A stretch of DNA of 64,000 bases from Macrostomum hystrix. Lineage: Eukaryota; Platyhelminthes; Macrostomidae. The position numbers and the translations under genes are program-made. This document shows, one piece after another, positions 1 to 12,800 of the stretch. The stretch is taken from NCBI GenBank assembly GCA_950097015.1, contig CATNEN010000024.1, forward strand, positions 744,001 through 808,000, given 5' to 3'. The notes under the pieces were generated by a model, which saw only the letters and a list, made by a program, of their open reading frames with translations, made no database searches and was not told where the DNA came from. Position 1 is the first letter of the stretch. Every line of letters starts with the position of its first letter.

Positions 1-640
1 CCTGTCTCATCTCTCCCGTGTCTCATCTCTCCCTTGTCTCATCTCTCCCCTGTCTCATCTCTCCCGTGTCTCATCTCTCCCCTGTCTCATCTCTCCCGTG
101 TCTCATCTCTCCCTTGTCTCATCTCTCCCTTGTCTCATCTCTCCCTTGTCTCATCTCTCCCGTGTCTCATCTCTCCCGTGTCTCATCTCTCCCGTCTCTC
201 ATCTCTCCGCTGTTTTATCTCTCCCGTGTCTCATCTCTCCCCTGTCTCATCTCTCCCGTGTCTCATCTCTCCCGTGTTTCATCTCTCCCGTGTCTCATCT
301 GTCCCCTGTCTCATCTCTCCCGTGTCTCATCTCTCCCGTGTCTCATCTCTCCCGTGTCTCATCTCTCCGCTGTTTTATCTCTCCCGTGTCTCATCTCTCC
401 CCTGTCTCATCTCTCCCGTGTCTCATCTCTCCCGTGTCTCATCTCTCCCGTGTCTCATCTCTCCCGTGTCTCATCTCTCCCGTGTCTCATCTCTCCTATG
501 TCTCATGTCTCATACCTCTACTGCCTCATCTCTTATCTCTACTGTCTTATCTCCACTGTATCATCTCATGTCTTAACTCTAATTCTCATCTCTCCCGTGT
601 CTCAACTTTTCCCTGTCTCTAATTCATCTCCGCTGTTTCT
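1..640. repeat. 16-bp minisatellite, unit tctcatctctcccgtg
   Basis: Tandem array of a 16-bp unit, with variants cccttg, cccctg and ccgctg, decaying into degenerate copies after about 500. It continues off the left edge. The three overlapping long plus-strand open frames here, rich in SHLSRVSSLPC-like peptides, are only the array read in three frames. The same unit recurs inverted at 12.26-13.45 kb and 63.7-64.0 kb. It lies on the 3' side of the last visible exon of the minus-strand DCC-like gene, so it is probably intronic. Confidence 0.95.
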
Positions 641-822
641 CATCCCGATGTGGTCTCTTGTATTCTTGTATATTCTTATAAGTGTGTCTAAGCAGGGCAG
701 TGAGAATGAGCTATCAGACTCAGAACCCAATCGGAATTTCTACTCGAGGGTCGACAAATTAGAACAGAATCCATCTTATCTTGCAGCTGTAATTCGATAA
801 TGAACAGGCAATGAAAGCTTAC

Positions 823-3800
823 TCCAGTTGCGTCTTAGGCAGCCGGTCAATCTCGCACTGAAAGACCACCGTGTCATTAACAGACGCCTCCTTGTCCTGC
901 GGCTGCTGACTGAACTCTGCGCTGACGTCTAGACCCGTGTTCGATGATCGCACATGAAGAAAGTGGTGGGTCGGAGGTTGGGGTTGGTGTTAAGTTGTGA
1001 TAGACTTCCGTCAGTGTGAAGTGGTCGAATTGCCAGCCTCCGCAATATTATCTTATCCTCCACTCGCGCATACCGTATTCTACCCGTTACTCATCAATCA
1101 AGAGTTTTGTGTTGTGAGCATGACTCATACACCCACACACACCCACACACACACCCACACACACTGTCTCAAAGTTTCAGCTGAGTAGTGCCTTCCTGTT
1201 CTGATTTTCTGCATAGCTGCCCGCCGCCGCCTGACCTCAGCCGACGCCGAAACGAAGCGACTCAATTGGCAGCTAGTCAATCAATTTGTCAGGACGCCTG
1301 CTTTGCAACATTGACACTGCATGGTTTCCGATGTATGGGCAGCGCTATTCAAAGTAAATGCTAAACCTCAGCTTTACTTGCTGCTAGGTGCCCTTAATGA
1401 AATCCCTAAATTTTCAGATTAAAAATCCCAAGATTTTCAGACTAGAAATCCTAAGATTTTTTTGGTTAGAAATCCCAAGATTTTCAGGCTAGAAATCCCA
1501 AGATTTTCAGGCTAGAAATCCCATGATTTCCAGGCTAGAAATCACAAGATTTTCAGACTAGAAATCCCAAGATTCTCAGGCTAGAAATCCCAAGATTTTC
1601 AGATTAGAAATCCCATGATTTCCAGGCTAGAAATCCCAAGATTTTCAGACTAGAAATCCCAAGATTCTCAGGCTAGAAATCCCAAGATTTTCAGACTAGA
1701 AATCCCAAGATTCTCAGGCTAGAAATCCCAAGATTTTCAGGCTAGAAATCCCATGATTTCCAGGCTAGAAATACCAAGATTTTCAGGCTAGAAATCCCAA
1801 GATTTTCAGGCTAGAAATCCCAAGATTTTCAGGCTAGAAATCCCATGATTTCCAGGCTAGAAATCACAAGATTTTCATGCTAGAAATCCCAAGATTTTTT
1901 TGGCGAGAAATCCCAAGATTTTCAGGCTAGAAATCCCAAGATTTTCAGGCTAGAAATCCCAAGATTTTCAGGCTAGAAATCCCATGATTTTCAGGCTAGA
2001 AATCCCATGATTTCCAGGCTAGAAATCACAAGATTTTCAGGCTAGAAATCCCAAGATTTTTTTGGCTAGAAATCCCAAGATTTTCAGGCTAGAAATCCCA
2101 AGATTTTCAGGCTAGAAATCCCAAGATTTTCAGGCTAGAAATCCCAAGATTTTCAGGCTAGAAATCCCATGATTTCCAGGCTAGAAATCACAAGATTTTC
2201 AGACTAGAAATCCCAAGATTCTCAGGCTAGAAATCCCAAGATTTTTTTGGCTAGAAATCCCAAGATTTTTTGGCTAGAAATCCCAAGATTTTTTTGGCTA
2301 GAAATCCCAAGATTTTCAGGCTAGAAATCCCAAGATTTTCAGATTAGAAATCCCATGATTTCCAGGCTAGAAATCCCAAGATTTTCAGACTAGAAATCCC
2401 AAGATTCTCAGGCTAGAAATCCCAAGATTTTCAGACTAGAAATCCCAAGATTCTCAGGCTAGAAATCCCAAGATTTTCAGGCTAGAAATCCCATGATTTC
2501 CAGGCTAGAAATACCAAGATTTTCAGGCTAGAAATCCCAAGATTTTCAGGCTAGAAATCCCAAGATTTTCAGGCTAGAAATCCCATGATTTCCAGGCTAG
2601 AAATCACAAGATTTTCATGCTAGAAATCCCAAGATTTTTTTGGCGAGAAATCCCAAGATTTTCAGGCTAGAAATCCCAAGATTTTCAGGCTAGAAATCCC
2701 AAGATTTTCAGGCTAGAAATCCCATGATTTTCAGGCTAGAAATCCCATGATTTCCAGGCTAGAAATCACAAGATTTTCAGGCTAGAAATCCCAAGATTTT
2801 TTTGGCTAGAAATCCCAAGATTTTCAGGCTAGAAATCCCAAGATTTTCAGGCTAGAAATCCCAAGATTTTCAGGCTAGAAATCCCAAGATTTTCAGGCTA
2901 GAAATCCCATGATTTCCAGGCTAGAAATCACAAGATTTTCAGACTAGAAATCCCAAGATTCTCAGGCTAGAAATCCCAAGATTTTTTTGGCTAGAAATCC
3001 CAAGATTTTTTGGCTAGAAATCCCAAGATTTTTTTGGCTAGAAATCCCAAGATTTTCAGGCTAGAAATCCCAAGATTTTCAGGCTAGTAATCCCAAGATT
3101 TTCAGGCTAGAAATCCCATGATTTCCAGGCTAGATATCACAAAATTTCCAGGCTAGAAATCCCATGATTTCCAGGCTAGAAATCCCAAGATTTTCAGATT
3201 AGAATTACCTCGATTGTTAGAGCATGAATCCTATAAAATTTTCTGACTGAATTTCTGACGCTGTCAGACTAGAAACCCCTATTTTGTACTAGATTTACTT
3301 GGTCATAAGTTCTTGCTATGAACCGTTGAAGTCATAGCAAGGCTCCTAGGCCAGAGGGCCAGAGGGAAAAGTTTATTTAAAATTAATCGCATTTAATTGT
3401 TTGAAGTACACTTTAAAAAGCTACTGAAAATGTAAGTACTAGTCGGTGTGCCAATTTTCCAGTAGTCTAATTCTGATGCTTTCCTTAATTTCTTTATCAG
3501 CCTTGGATGGGGGACATTCAGCGTCCACAGAGAAAATTCTGAAGTCCATTCCTGATGCGCTTCAAAATCAAGTCAGCTGAAAGTGGAACTTAATCTTATA
3601 AAACTCCCACCCTACAAAACTGGAAGTCTGCAAGTCAGTATTAAAAAAATGCGTTGGCAGTTTTGTAAATTTTGAATGTCAAACCTAAAGGGGTGGTTGC
3701 ATTTGTTTATATGATGCGACCAAAGCTAAATGTATTTCTGTCGTCAATGTTCAAGACTACGATCTAATGTTTAATTTGTGGGATCCAGATCCCAACCTTT

Positions 3801-5507
3801 TCCCAACCAGATCCCAACACTTTCTTCCATTTGGCAGTGCTGAAGTGAAGTGAAGTGAAAACACAGTCAGTCAGTCACACTCACACGCTTTAGGGGGAGA
3901 AAAAATACGTAGAAAAATAGAAGCAGTGAGTGATATGGTGAGCACAGTTCTCATATGCAGCTGCCCTACTGACTTCCAAATCCTGCTGGTCTAAAGAAGG
4001 GACAACTGAGTTAAAAATAGTCTTAACTACCCAGGCTGCTCAACAATTTAAGCACGAAAATTCTCTAAAACATTTGCTTTAGAAGCAGAATAACAACTAA
4101 ACAGTTGGTGAGAGCGAATCTGTGAGCGATGCCCATCCAGTTCTCAAGGTTTATGATCACTCTGTAACAAATGCATCTCATTCTCACAGCACTCATTACT
4201 GGGAGAAGTAGGACTCACAAAATACTGGATTTACATCTTTGATTGAAATCGCTTTTAGTGAGTGGTGAGAGAGGGCACTAGCCTTCAGGCAGTGACTGTT
4301 GGGATAGTGCACTAGCCTTCAGGCAGTGACTGTTGGGAGAGTGCACTAACCTTCAGGCAGTGACTGCTGGGATAGTGCACTAACCTTCAGGCAGTGACTG
4401 TTGGGATAGTGCACTAACCTTCAGGCATTAGCTGTTGGGAGAGTGCACTAACCTTCAGGCAATGACTGTTGGGAGAGTGCACTAACCTTCAGGCAGTGAC
4501 TGTTGGGATAGTGCACTAACCTTCAGGCATTAGCTGTTGGCAAAGTGCACTAACCTTCAGGCAGTGACTGTTGGGAGAGTGCACTAACCTTCAGGCAGTG
4601 ACTGTTGGGAGAGTGCACTAACCTTCAGGCAGTGACTGTTGGGATAGTGCACTAACCTTCAGGCAGTGACTGTTGGGATAGTGCACTAACCTTCAGGCAT
4701 TAGCTGTTGGGAGAGTGCACTAACCTTCAGGCAGTGACTGTTGGGATAGTGCACTAACCTTCAGGCATTAGCTGTTGGCAAAGTGCACTAACCTTCAGGC
4801 AGTGACTGTTGGGAGAGTGCACTAACCTTCAGGCAGTGACTGTTGGGATAGTGCACTAACCTTCAGGCAGTGACTGTTGGGATAGTGCACTAACCTTCAG
4901 GCATTAGCTGTTGGGAAAGTGCACTAACCTTCAGGCAGTGACTGTTGGGATAGTGCACTAACCTTCAGGCAGTGACTGTTGGGAGAGTGCACTAACCTTC
5001 AGGCAGTGAGTGATGGGAAAGGGCGCTAGCCTGCCATATTTATCAAGCGAGTCAGCGGCCTCATTCAGTAAACCACTGTAGTCATTATATTCAGCTTACA
5101 GGCGATGCTCAAAGTCGCCGTTCGACTCCTAGCCGCTCCAACAGAGTCCAACCGAAGCAAGCAGTGGTAGGAGCCAATGTCAGGTTGTTCAGATTCCGTC
5201 TGCACTGTTTTTGCTATGTACAATGAATTGTTTGTCAATAGATGTCTGAAATGTTTATTTCGCACGTCGATTGGGCGATGCCGATAAAATGTCAAAATCG
5301 AGTTTAATATTTAAAATAATCCAAAACAAGCGCATAGCAACTCACACTCGATTGGACGAGCTGTGAGTCAGCCCTAACATCGGTCTGTCATTGTGGTACC
5401 AAGTGACGTTTACCAAGCTTTTGGCTGATTGAGCCGCATCGTAGGCGCAGTCAAATCTAGCTGGCTGGCCTCTGACAACTAGGGCATCTTGGGGCTCCTG
5501 TGTGAAT
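823..5507 (-). CDS. DCC/neogenin-like Ig receptor, partial (3 exons)
   Basis: Three exons, read on the minus strand, join in phase: 5507-5346, 5245-5100 and 928-823. The first carries an Ig A-C region with EPQDALVVRGQ, the first Cys in RFDC and the core Trp in VNVTW. The second carries NNSLYIAKT and the F-strand motif DIGSYHC, ending SRTATLSIA. The third opens Ig2 with EFSQQPQDKEASVNDTVVFQC. The inter-exon phases are 2/1 and 1/2, and the donors are GTGAGT, GTAAGC and GTAAGC. The SRTA motif followed by a short linker and a second Ig domain is how DCC, neogenin and protogenin begin; DCC is a cell-surface netrin receptor and neogenin a related guidance receptor. The signal-peptide exon (upstream, above 5507) and everything after Ig2 strand C are not seen; the latter lies left of the window. 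Other Ig-superfamily receptors remain possible. The exon 928-823 follows a 4.2 kb intron filled with two minisatellites. Confidence 0.68.
1127..1167. repeat. CA/CCCA microsatellite
   Basis: Short run of acacacccacac type inside the large DCC-like intron. No coding meaning. Confidence 0.8.
1382..3205. repeat. 23-bp minisatellite with 740-bp higher-order repeat
   Basis: Units start gctagaaatcccaagattt and end in cag, with ctcag, tttttttgg and ccatgatttccagg variants. The order of variants from 1591 repeats exactly from 2331 (for example the tttttttggcgag variant at 1891 and 2631), so a 740-bp block is duplicated in tandem. It lies inside the long intron of the minus-strand DCC-like gene. Confidence 0.95.
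3206..4255. other. Intronic spacer, no gene seen
   Basis: Mixed-composition intron sequence of the DCC-like gene between two arrays. I see no exon, tRNA-like sequence or other structured element. Confidence 0.6.
4262..5025. repeat. 34-bp minisatellite
   Basis: Units contain gtgcactaaccttcaggcag followed by tgactgttggga variants. In the transcription direction of the DCC-like gene the array begins about 75 nt downstream of the splice donor after exon 5245-5100. Confidence 0.95.
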
Positions 5508-7169
5508 CTGAGATTAATTAGCTCTCTCGTACCTGCAATTCAATTTATTGGAGCATGGCGGAAGCCTTTGTTGAAGCGCACAAAAAAAGTTTGAAAATTA
5601 AGCTTAAGCTTAAGGCATATATTTAGTTGAATAAGTATAATAAGTACTAAAGCGCTTTAGGACAGTTTGTTACAGATTTCAAAAGCTTTATAAGGCCCGT
5701 CCTAAAAAGTTACAGATGTATGATATATATATATTATATATTATTCAAATATTTTGTACGTAAACATACTATTACAGTATTAATGTATTCATCTCACAGT
5801 TTTTACAGATGATAAAGGTCCTGTTATATTTTTTTCATTTTTTTTTCAATTTTGGCTGTCATAGTCTAGTTACAGCAGAGTTTTTTTAAAACAGAAACAT
5901 GAATTATATATAATAAAACTCAAAAATTTGTCGAAATATATTGAGGAAAGACTCAGCAAATTTAAAATACTACAACACTACCAACAAAAAAGAAGCCATT
6001 TTATGCTTCAAATGTGACTTCATTAAAAAATCATGGATAACTGGTCTATTCTACTTTGGTCTTGTGAAAAAAAAATGTTTAATTTTAGATGATATCAAAA
6101 ATGAGTTTAAAATCACATCTTGTTATTAACAGAACACTTTTATTAAACACTCAATGCTTACCGAGTTCTGCGGATTTTATATCATGTAACACTGCCAATA
6201 AGAGCCAAAAAGTAACTATTTGGAGCATGATTCACTGCAGATAGTGTTTACTGACTTCATATATCCATTTTCTTTAAAGCACTGAACTCCAATGTATTAC
6301 GGCACATATTTTTGTCCGTGTCACTCAGTTAAGAAGCATTTGTTTCAGGATCTGAAATCTGAAGGATGGGCGTATTAAAAATTGTCTGCTCTGGCCAGGT
6401 CGATGCGAAACGTCGATTGATAAATTCAAATTTCGGTACGCGATAGTTTCGCGCATTTAAATAAGATTTCAAAATATATTTCAGTGTGTTAAAGATTTTG
6501 AAATGTATTTAAAGCCAGATAAAAAATTGCGTTGTGTTTTTAGAAGTAAGCCATTTTCTATCTCATGTTAATAAACATTTTGTATGAACTTCTTTATTTT
6601 AACGTAATACTAGATGGTGAATAAAAGTGCATTAAAACGATTCGACAGACTCGCCTTACAAATTATACATATAGCTCGTACTTTCCGTTACTTTCTTTTC
6701 ACAGTTTTTTCGATCTGATATGAAATTTATTTTGCGAGTCTACTGAGTTCTTGCTAATTGATTAATTAATACCATAATCCCTTTATCCCTTTATTATATT
6801 ATCTTTGAATGCAACTGAGATAATCCCTTTAGTTTACTGCATATGATCTCAATTTTCACGCATATTTTTTCACTTTATTAGACCCACAGTTACAGCCAAA
6901 AAAGTTTCATATTTGTTTCAATTTCAATCATCAATCAACAATCAACCAACATAATCTAATTTTTATAATATCAACCCAATTACATGTACAGTGTGTCAAG
7001 AATTCGCTAGGAGACCACTAGCAAACCCTTGTCATGGTCGATGACGAGGGCGAATTAATGCCCGGCCAAAATGTTACGTTTTCATAAAGTTAAATATGTT
7101 ATTATTATTATATTATCTTTGAATGCAACTGAGATATATCAATGCACTTTTCCTGCCAACTTACCAGCG
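5508..7169. other. AT-rich spacer, no gene recognised
   Basis: AT-rich sequence upstream of the first visible DCC-like exon. It should hold or precede the missing signal-peptide exon, but I could not find one. It includes a 32-bp direct repeat (6791-6822 and 7105-7136). The 62-residue open frame at 5941-6129 has no recognisable motif. Confidence 0.5.
6791..7136. repeat. Pair of 32-bp direct repeats flanking about 280 bp
   Basis: The stretch starting ttattatattatctttgaat occurs at 6791-6822 and again at 7105-7136 and is followed each time by different sequence. The enclosed segment ends in an att-rich tail. It may be an insertion with a long target duplication or a local segmental duplication; the second copy lies just before tRNA-Asn. 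Confidence 0.55.
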
Positions 7170-7189
7170 GCCTCCGTGGCGCAATCGGC

Positions 7190-7226
<37 letters not shown>

Positions 7227-7243
7227 GAGCCCACCCGGGGGCG
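7170..7243 (+). tRNA. tRNA-Asn (GTT)
   Basis: A 74-nt cloverleaf. The acceptor stem GCCTCCG pairs with CGGGGGC, with one T-G wobble. The D arm is GCGCAATCGGCTAGCGC, and the anticodon GTT (7204-7206) sits in the loop CTGTTAA. The T arm carries GGTTCGAGCCC. It closely matches the canonical animal nuclear tRNA-Asn. A T-run about 5 nt downstream (7248-7253) serves as the RNA polymerase III terminator. It converges with tRNA-Pro 250 bp away. Confidence 0.95.
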
Positions 7244-7492
7244 AAATTTTTTACTTGACTTAGTATCAAAACTGTTAAAAATGGCCGTTTTTTATCATGA
7301 AAATATCTGAAGTCTAGACGAATATTTTACCTAATACGTGTATACTACTGTCGAGTTTACATTTTACCTTTTGACTCACGGTACACACGGTATTTCAACA
7401 ACAGAATCTCTGAATCAGATTCAAGTAAAAATATTGCCACTATACTTCGGTGAGCGCAGCTTTTTTGGCAAAGTGTTGGGTACAAAAATAAT

Positions 7493-7564
7493 GGGCTCAG
7501 CCGGGATTTGAACCCGGGACCTCTCGCACCCAAAGCGAGAATCATACCCCTAGACCACTGAGCC
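7493..7564 (-). tRNA. tRNA-Pro (TGG)
   Basis: A 72-nt cloverleaf on the minus strand. The acceptor stem GGCTCAG pairs with CTGAGCC, with discriminator C. The D arm is GTGGTCTAGGGGTATGAT, the anticodon loop CTTTGGGTG carries TGG, and the T arm is CCGGGTTCAAATCCCGG. It closely matches animal nuclear tRNA-Pro. A short T-run follows the 3' end on the minus strand. The overlapping 62-residue open frame is a shadow of the tRNA. Confidence 0.95.
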
Positions 7565-9839
7565 TGCTGTTCCCTTGAAGTTAAATTGAGCTTCTTATAT
7601 CGTCTTTTGTATTCAGTACTTTCTTATGTGTGTGTCAAGAGAATTTAACACACAAAATAACTTTGCTATATGGCGAAAATTTCTACCGCAGAAACTTAAA
7701 AAACCAACGCGACAATGTACTCGCCAAGGAAAGGAAAAAAGCTAATCTTAAGGTCAGAAGATCAGTCGTTTCTTTTTACGCTGTGAATCGATTGACACTA
7801 CTCATTTCAGTAGGCACGTATGCAAAATGTGCCTTTTATATTCGATGCATGAATATTTTATCGAGATTGAGTCAAGTACTAATTGGGGAATGCAGCCGAA
7901 AAGTCAATTCAAATAACACACCATTAAAGGTAAAAAGAAATCGATTAGACTTTAAATTTTGATTGTTTTTATATGACTTCAAAATGCATCTGAATGGCCT
8001 ATGCGCAATTAACATTTCGAGTACCTAATTGTGTAGCAGGTTATAAGCGCCATCAATATTTTGACAGGAAGCAGATCATGCTTATAAATTCTTTTCTGAT
8101 CCTAAACTCTGGCCCGAATTGCTCCTACTTAGGGATCAAAAGCTTATAGTCACTCCCTCGCGGAGACTTGCTAGCTCATGGGATGTAGAAAATCATGTAT
8201 CTCCCATTTACGGCTCCTGTATGTACGGCTATCCTAAATCTAAGTAGCGCTTTGCGTTCAAATCCCTAATCCGCTAATCTCTGCCTAGGCTTACCTAATC
8301 GGCTACATGGAATACGCGGATGAGGGACACGAAAATCGTTTAAATTCTCAAATCCAACTTACTGCGAAAAGATACAAGTTTCTCCAAGGGATGTCCATGA
8401 ATTAGAACTGTTTTCTTGTGAAGCATTTTTTAGCAACTCGCTTTTGCACGACCGGAGAAACTAGCCTTCCACTCATCTCGGAACAGCCGGACTAATTTCA
8501 CAGATGTCATTCATGCAGATTAGGTGAATTGTGCTCGTTAACAGGTAGGAAGACCACGGAGGCTAATTTCAAATACCCAAATTTTCATTTTTTCTGTATC
8601 TCCCCAAATATTGAATCAAATGTCATGAAAATCCAGAACACGGGCTAAAATTGTCCGCTCTCATCCTATGAAACGACTTCCAGAATCTTCGAGATATTGA
8701 GCAATGTTAGTTCGACAAGAATCGTTGAATATTTCGACGATTCTGACGTCGGACGCCGTTGTAAGTTAGCCGTTGTTGATCGTATACCCTTGAAGCTATT
8801 GAAGCTACGGATGAAAAAAAACTGTCTATGGCTAAAACGTTCTCTAAGGCAGGTGCACCATAGATCCGTACTCAAACTGCGTAGGGATTTGGTGAGCACA
8901 GGAGGGCCCTTAGGGATTAGAAGGCGCACTCAGCAGTTTCTCTGGTCCAATTTGGGGTTATGAAAACTGCCACCACCCCCTCTGTCCCAGTCTGCTCAAG
9001 CTGCGTCCGCTTTACTCTCACCATTCGGAGCCAACAACCAACCACCCCCCTACCTCCTGCAGGCACGCGGATGCTTTAGGAGGCTCGGCTATAGTTATAA
9101 CTGTCAACCCAGGCACCAAAACCTGATCCCTGTCCGAGCCCTTCCCAAACCACCCCCGAAACTCTCCTATTTTTTCTTCCACTTTTGCCACCTCAACCTC
9201 CTCATTTACCTCTCTCCCCTGCTTGTCCTTTCCCTTCGCAACCCTGCGCCTCAATGCTGCAGCAGCAGCGGCGGCAGCGGCACCTCCTCTCGACCCCCCC
9301 CCTACACAGAATTCAATGCTTTTGGCCTCTCTTCTCTCGCTAGCGATTTTCCTGGCCGCTCTTCTACCCCCCTTCCAAGTCCCCCAATTGCCATCCCGCC
9401 AATCGCATGCAACCAATGATAGTCTCACCACACAACTGGAGCTTCTACCAGCACCAGACGCTGGGCCTGAGGAGGGCTGCTGGCTCCCAAAGGCAGGTTC
9501 TCAAATGAGGAGGAGAAGAAAAGAATGGGAGAATTGGCGATGGGGTTGGCGGGACATAGAGAGGACGGCAGGAGGAGGAGAGGGGTCTGGGAGAATCGGA
9601 GTAGGGGGTTAGGGGCCGCCCACTGACAGGGCTGCAGCAATTGTGAACTCATTCAAATTTTATGAAAGGCGACCAGCCACCCCAGCCTCCGCCATCACAT
9701 TTACCCCCCTCCATCGTGCCCGGCCGGCCGACCCCACACTGCGATACTCAAAAGCGCTGCAACTAGGCAAACTTTGTCTTTTGTAGTTCAACAAATAACT
9801 AGTCTTCTAGTTGTTATTATTTTCTACTCATCAATTCAG
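7565..9839. other. Spacer before the TIA-like gene
   Basis: AT-rich up to about 8.9 kb, then GC-rich (8.96-9.75 kb). A 110-residue plus-strand open frame (7630-7962), two overlapping frames on opposite strands near 8.7-8.96 kb, and alanine-rich frames near 9.2-9.6 kb carry no recognisable domain. The GC-rich part could be a promoter or 5' untranslated sequence of the TIA-like gene. I found no RRM1-type exon here. Confidence 0.45.
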
Positions 9840-9855
9840 CACACTATCCAGCACA

Positions 9856-12800
9856 ATGCTCTACGAACTAGTCATGGTGCCGCCAAATATGTACAACACC
9901 GTTGCAGCCGGTGGCGGCGCGTCCAACGCCGCTGTTGCAGCCGCCGCTGCGGCCGGAGCTACGCCGAACGGCCTGGTGTCAGGCTATCCCGGATATGGGA
10001 GCAGTGCAGCAGCCAACCTGCAGAATGCGCTGACTGGCCTGCCGCTAAACAAGGTATGTTTTGAGCCACCAGATTCTAAATTTGGAAGTCCATATCGAAT
10101 TCTCGATTTCTCGAGCCAGAAGTTTTGTCTATGGCCAAGGCTGGCGGGCTGACTTCTTCCCACGAGCCAGAAGTTTTGTCTATGGCCAAGGCTGGCGGAC
10201 TTTTTCCCAATTTCACAGTGTCTAATAGGAGCCATTTTAATGCAGCTTCTTTTTTATTCATTTGCTTAAACTTCGCCCGAAGAAATCAGGGTGGAGGGTG
10301 CGAAGCCGAGATTGCTGCGACGGCGGAGGCGCGGTGGGCGAATGGTCAAATGGGAATTGCCGTTTGGGGCAATAAATTTGGGCTGATTGTCAGAGCTCGC
10401 CACATAGCAGCCCCGCCCAGTTCCCATCCAAGTCTCCTGAGCATCGACTCCAGTCTTCCAAACTGTCCCAGTGATTTCTATTTTTTTCTCTTCCTCTATG
10501 TCTGTCTGTCTCTCTGAAAATTTCTCCCAGAAATGACGCCGCGACTCTTGGCCTTTCAGAGCCGGCGCAGTTCGGCAAGTTGACCGCCTTCTCTGCAAAT
10601 TTTATATATGGATGAGCCATGGGAGGCTGGGAGCTCTATACGCTGAGTTGACTGCACCTCCCTTGGCGACGCCCTCCCCAAACTTCATCAAGTTTATCGT
10701 CTTCAGAAAGGACACTTGGCTAAATTGCCTCCTTTCGTTCCTCCGGAATATAGCAGCAGGAGGACTCCAATCCCATCCTTTCTCCCAGCCCCTTCTCCCC
10801 TCTGGTTCCTTTTCAGAGCATTCGGGTTAGCATTCGGGGCAAAGCTCGCCTACTCTGCCTTGAGCTCATGTGCTCAGGGAGCCGACGAAATTGACCAGAT
10901 AGTACACGTATATAACCTCTTAGTTCACTATGGGTAACAGCTGTTTTTTGAAAATAATTTTCTACAAAAACCGGGCCGACGATGTCCGGTAACTACGGGT
11001 CCTGTGCTCGACCATTTTTTTCTTAATAGATGAAGTTCTGGCTTTAAAACATTTGGCCCAGCAGCCAGCTGTATAATATGAGATGGCTGCTGGTGGAGAA
11101 TGCAGCCATAAATTCATCCCCCTCAGGGCTGGAATCGAATTACATTGCCTTGCATGGGGAAGGTTTCTGGCTGGGACGGTCACCAGCAGCAACGGGACAC
11201 CAAAACTCATATTCTGGAGGGAGGACTGCTTTCGGGTCGAAAACTTTTTAGCAGGCGGCGGCGGCGGCGGTGGCTGCCTGCGATAGGAAAAAAAGTGAGA
11301 GTATATTGAAGGCGTTCTCGGATCACTAGCTCAGTTTCGAGCATGTCGCGCGGGCTGAAGAGTTTAATAATTCAGCAACCAAAAGAGAAAGATAGAGATG
11401 GAGGTGGGGGATCAGAAAAACCCGTTGAGATGGGACCTCCCAGCGGGAGACAACAGGCCGTTGTGACAGGCCAGAAGCTCAGCAGATCTTCCTTCCTCCA
11501 TCACTGCCTGTCTATCTCTGTCTAGCACCAACCGGGAACCGTTCATAATTGATGATCAAACCTTTTAGCAGCGTCGCCTTTTAGCGGAACCACCGAGGCT
11601 CTGGAGTGGAAGGTCGGCGGTGGGAAATTTGACAAGAGAAAACTGGGACAAACACTAAGAGTCACCCCCTCCCCAGAGACACCTGAAGTGAGGAAAGAGT
11701 AGATAAATAAGCACACTGGGAGATGGGGAGACAGGAGAGGCCTCGTTGGCACAGACTCTCCCACCAGTTACTTCCAATTTCCGTTGACCAAGTATTTTCT
11801 CACTAATTTCTTAGTTACAAACTCAAGATGTGAGTTGTATTTGAGATTTAAATTTTTCTTACTAATATAGTTTGATCACCATCTCAACGGCAGGGCTAGA
11901 CTTGATGGACAAGCTGGATGGAATTCAGCGGAATTCAGATTTGTTTTGTAATCAACTTTGTATTCCTCCATAAACCGGACTCGCCTCAACTTTGCTCATT
12001 TCTCTTTATAATTCACTTATTTCTCTATATAAAAGGCTTTATATTTAACTTTTTCCTAATTTGCTTTATACCCGTCACAGGTGGTGACGGGTCTTCCATG
12101 ACCTCCAGTGTTTGTTCCTCCATTGTGTCATTCATGTGACGAAATTGATAATTTTTCTTGCATTTGTTAAGAAATAACTAGCTCAAAGAAATTTTTACTC
12201 CTTGTCCAAGGCGATGATTCTCAAATAGCGAATTGCAACCCCGTAAAACTCACTGGTCTAAGACGGGAGAGATGAGACACGGGAGAGATGAGGCAGGGGA
12301 GAGATGAGACAGGGGAGAGATGAGACACGGGAGAGATGAGACACGGGAGAGATGAGACACGGGAGAGATGAGACACGGGAGAGATGAGACACGGGAGAGA
12401 TGAGACACGGGAGAGATGAGACACGGGAGAGATGAGACACGGGAGAGATGAGACACGGGAGAGATGAGACACGGGAGAGATGAGACACGGGAGAGATGAG
12501 ACAGGGGAGAGATGAGACACGGGAGAGATGAGACACGGGAGAGATGAGACACGGGAGAGATGAGACACGGGAGAGATGAGACACGGGAGAGATGAGACAC
12601 GGGAGAGATGAGACAGGGGAGAGATGAGACACGGGAGAGATGAGACACGGGAGAGATGAGACACGGGAGAGATGAGACAGGGGAGAGATGAGACACGGGA
12701 GAGATGAGACACGGGAGAGATGAGACACGGGAGAGATGAGACACGGGAGAGATGAGACACGGGAGAGATGAGACACGGGAGAGATGAGACACGGGAGAGA

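Noticed and set aside
8666..8963. Overlapping 87- and 88-residue frames on opposite strands
   Set aside because: No family motif and no splice context.
9223..9612. 129-residue frame with a hydrophobic stretch resembling a signal peptide
   Set aside because: Simple Ala/Pro/Leu composition, an overlapping antisense frame, no domain and no phase-compatible splice to the TIA-like or DCC-like exons.
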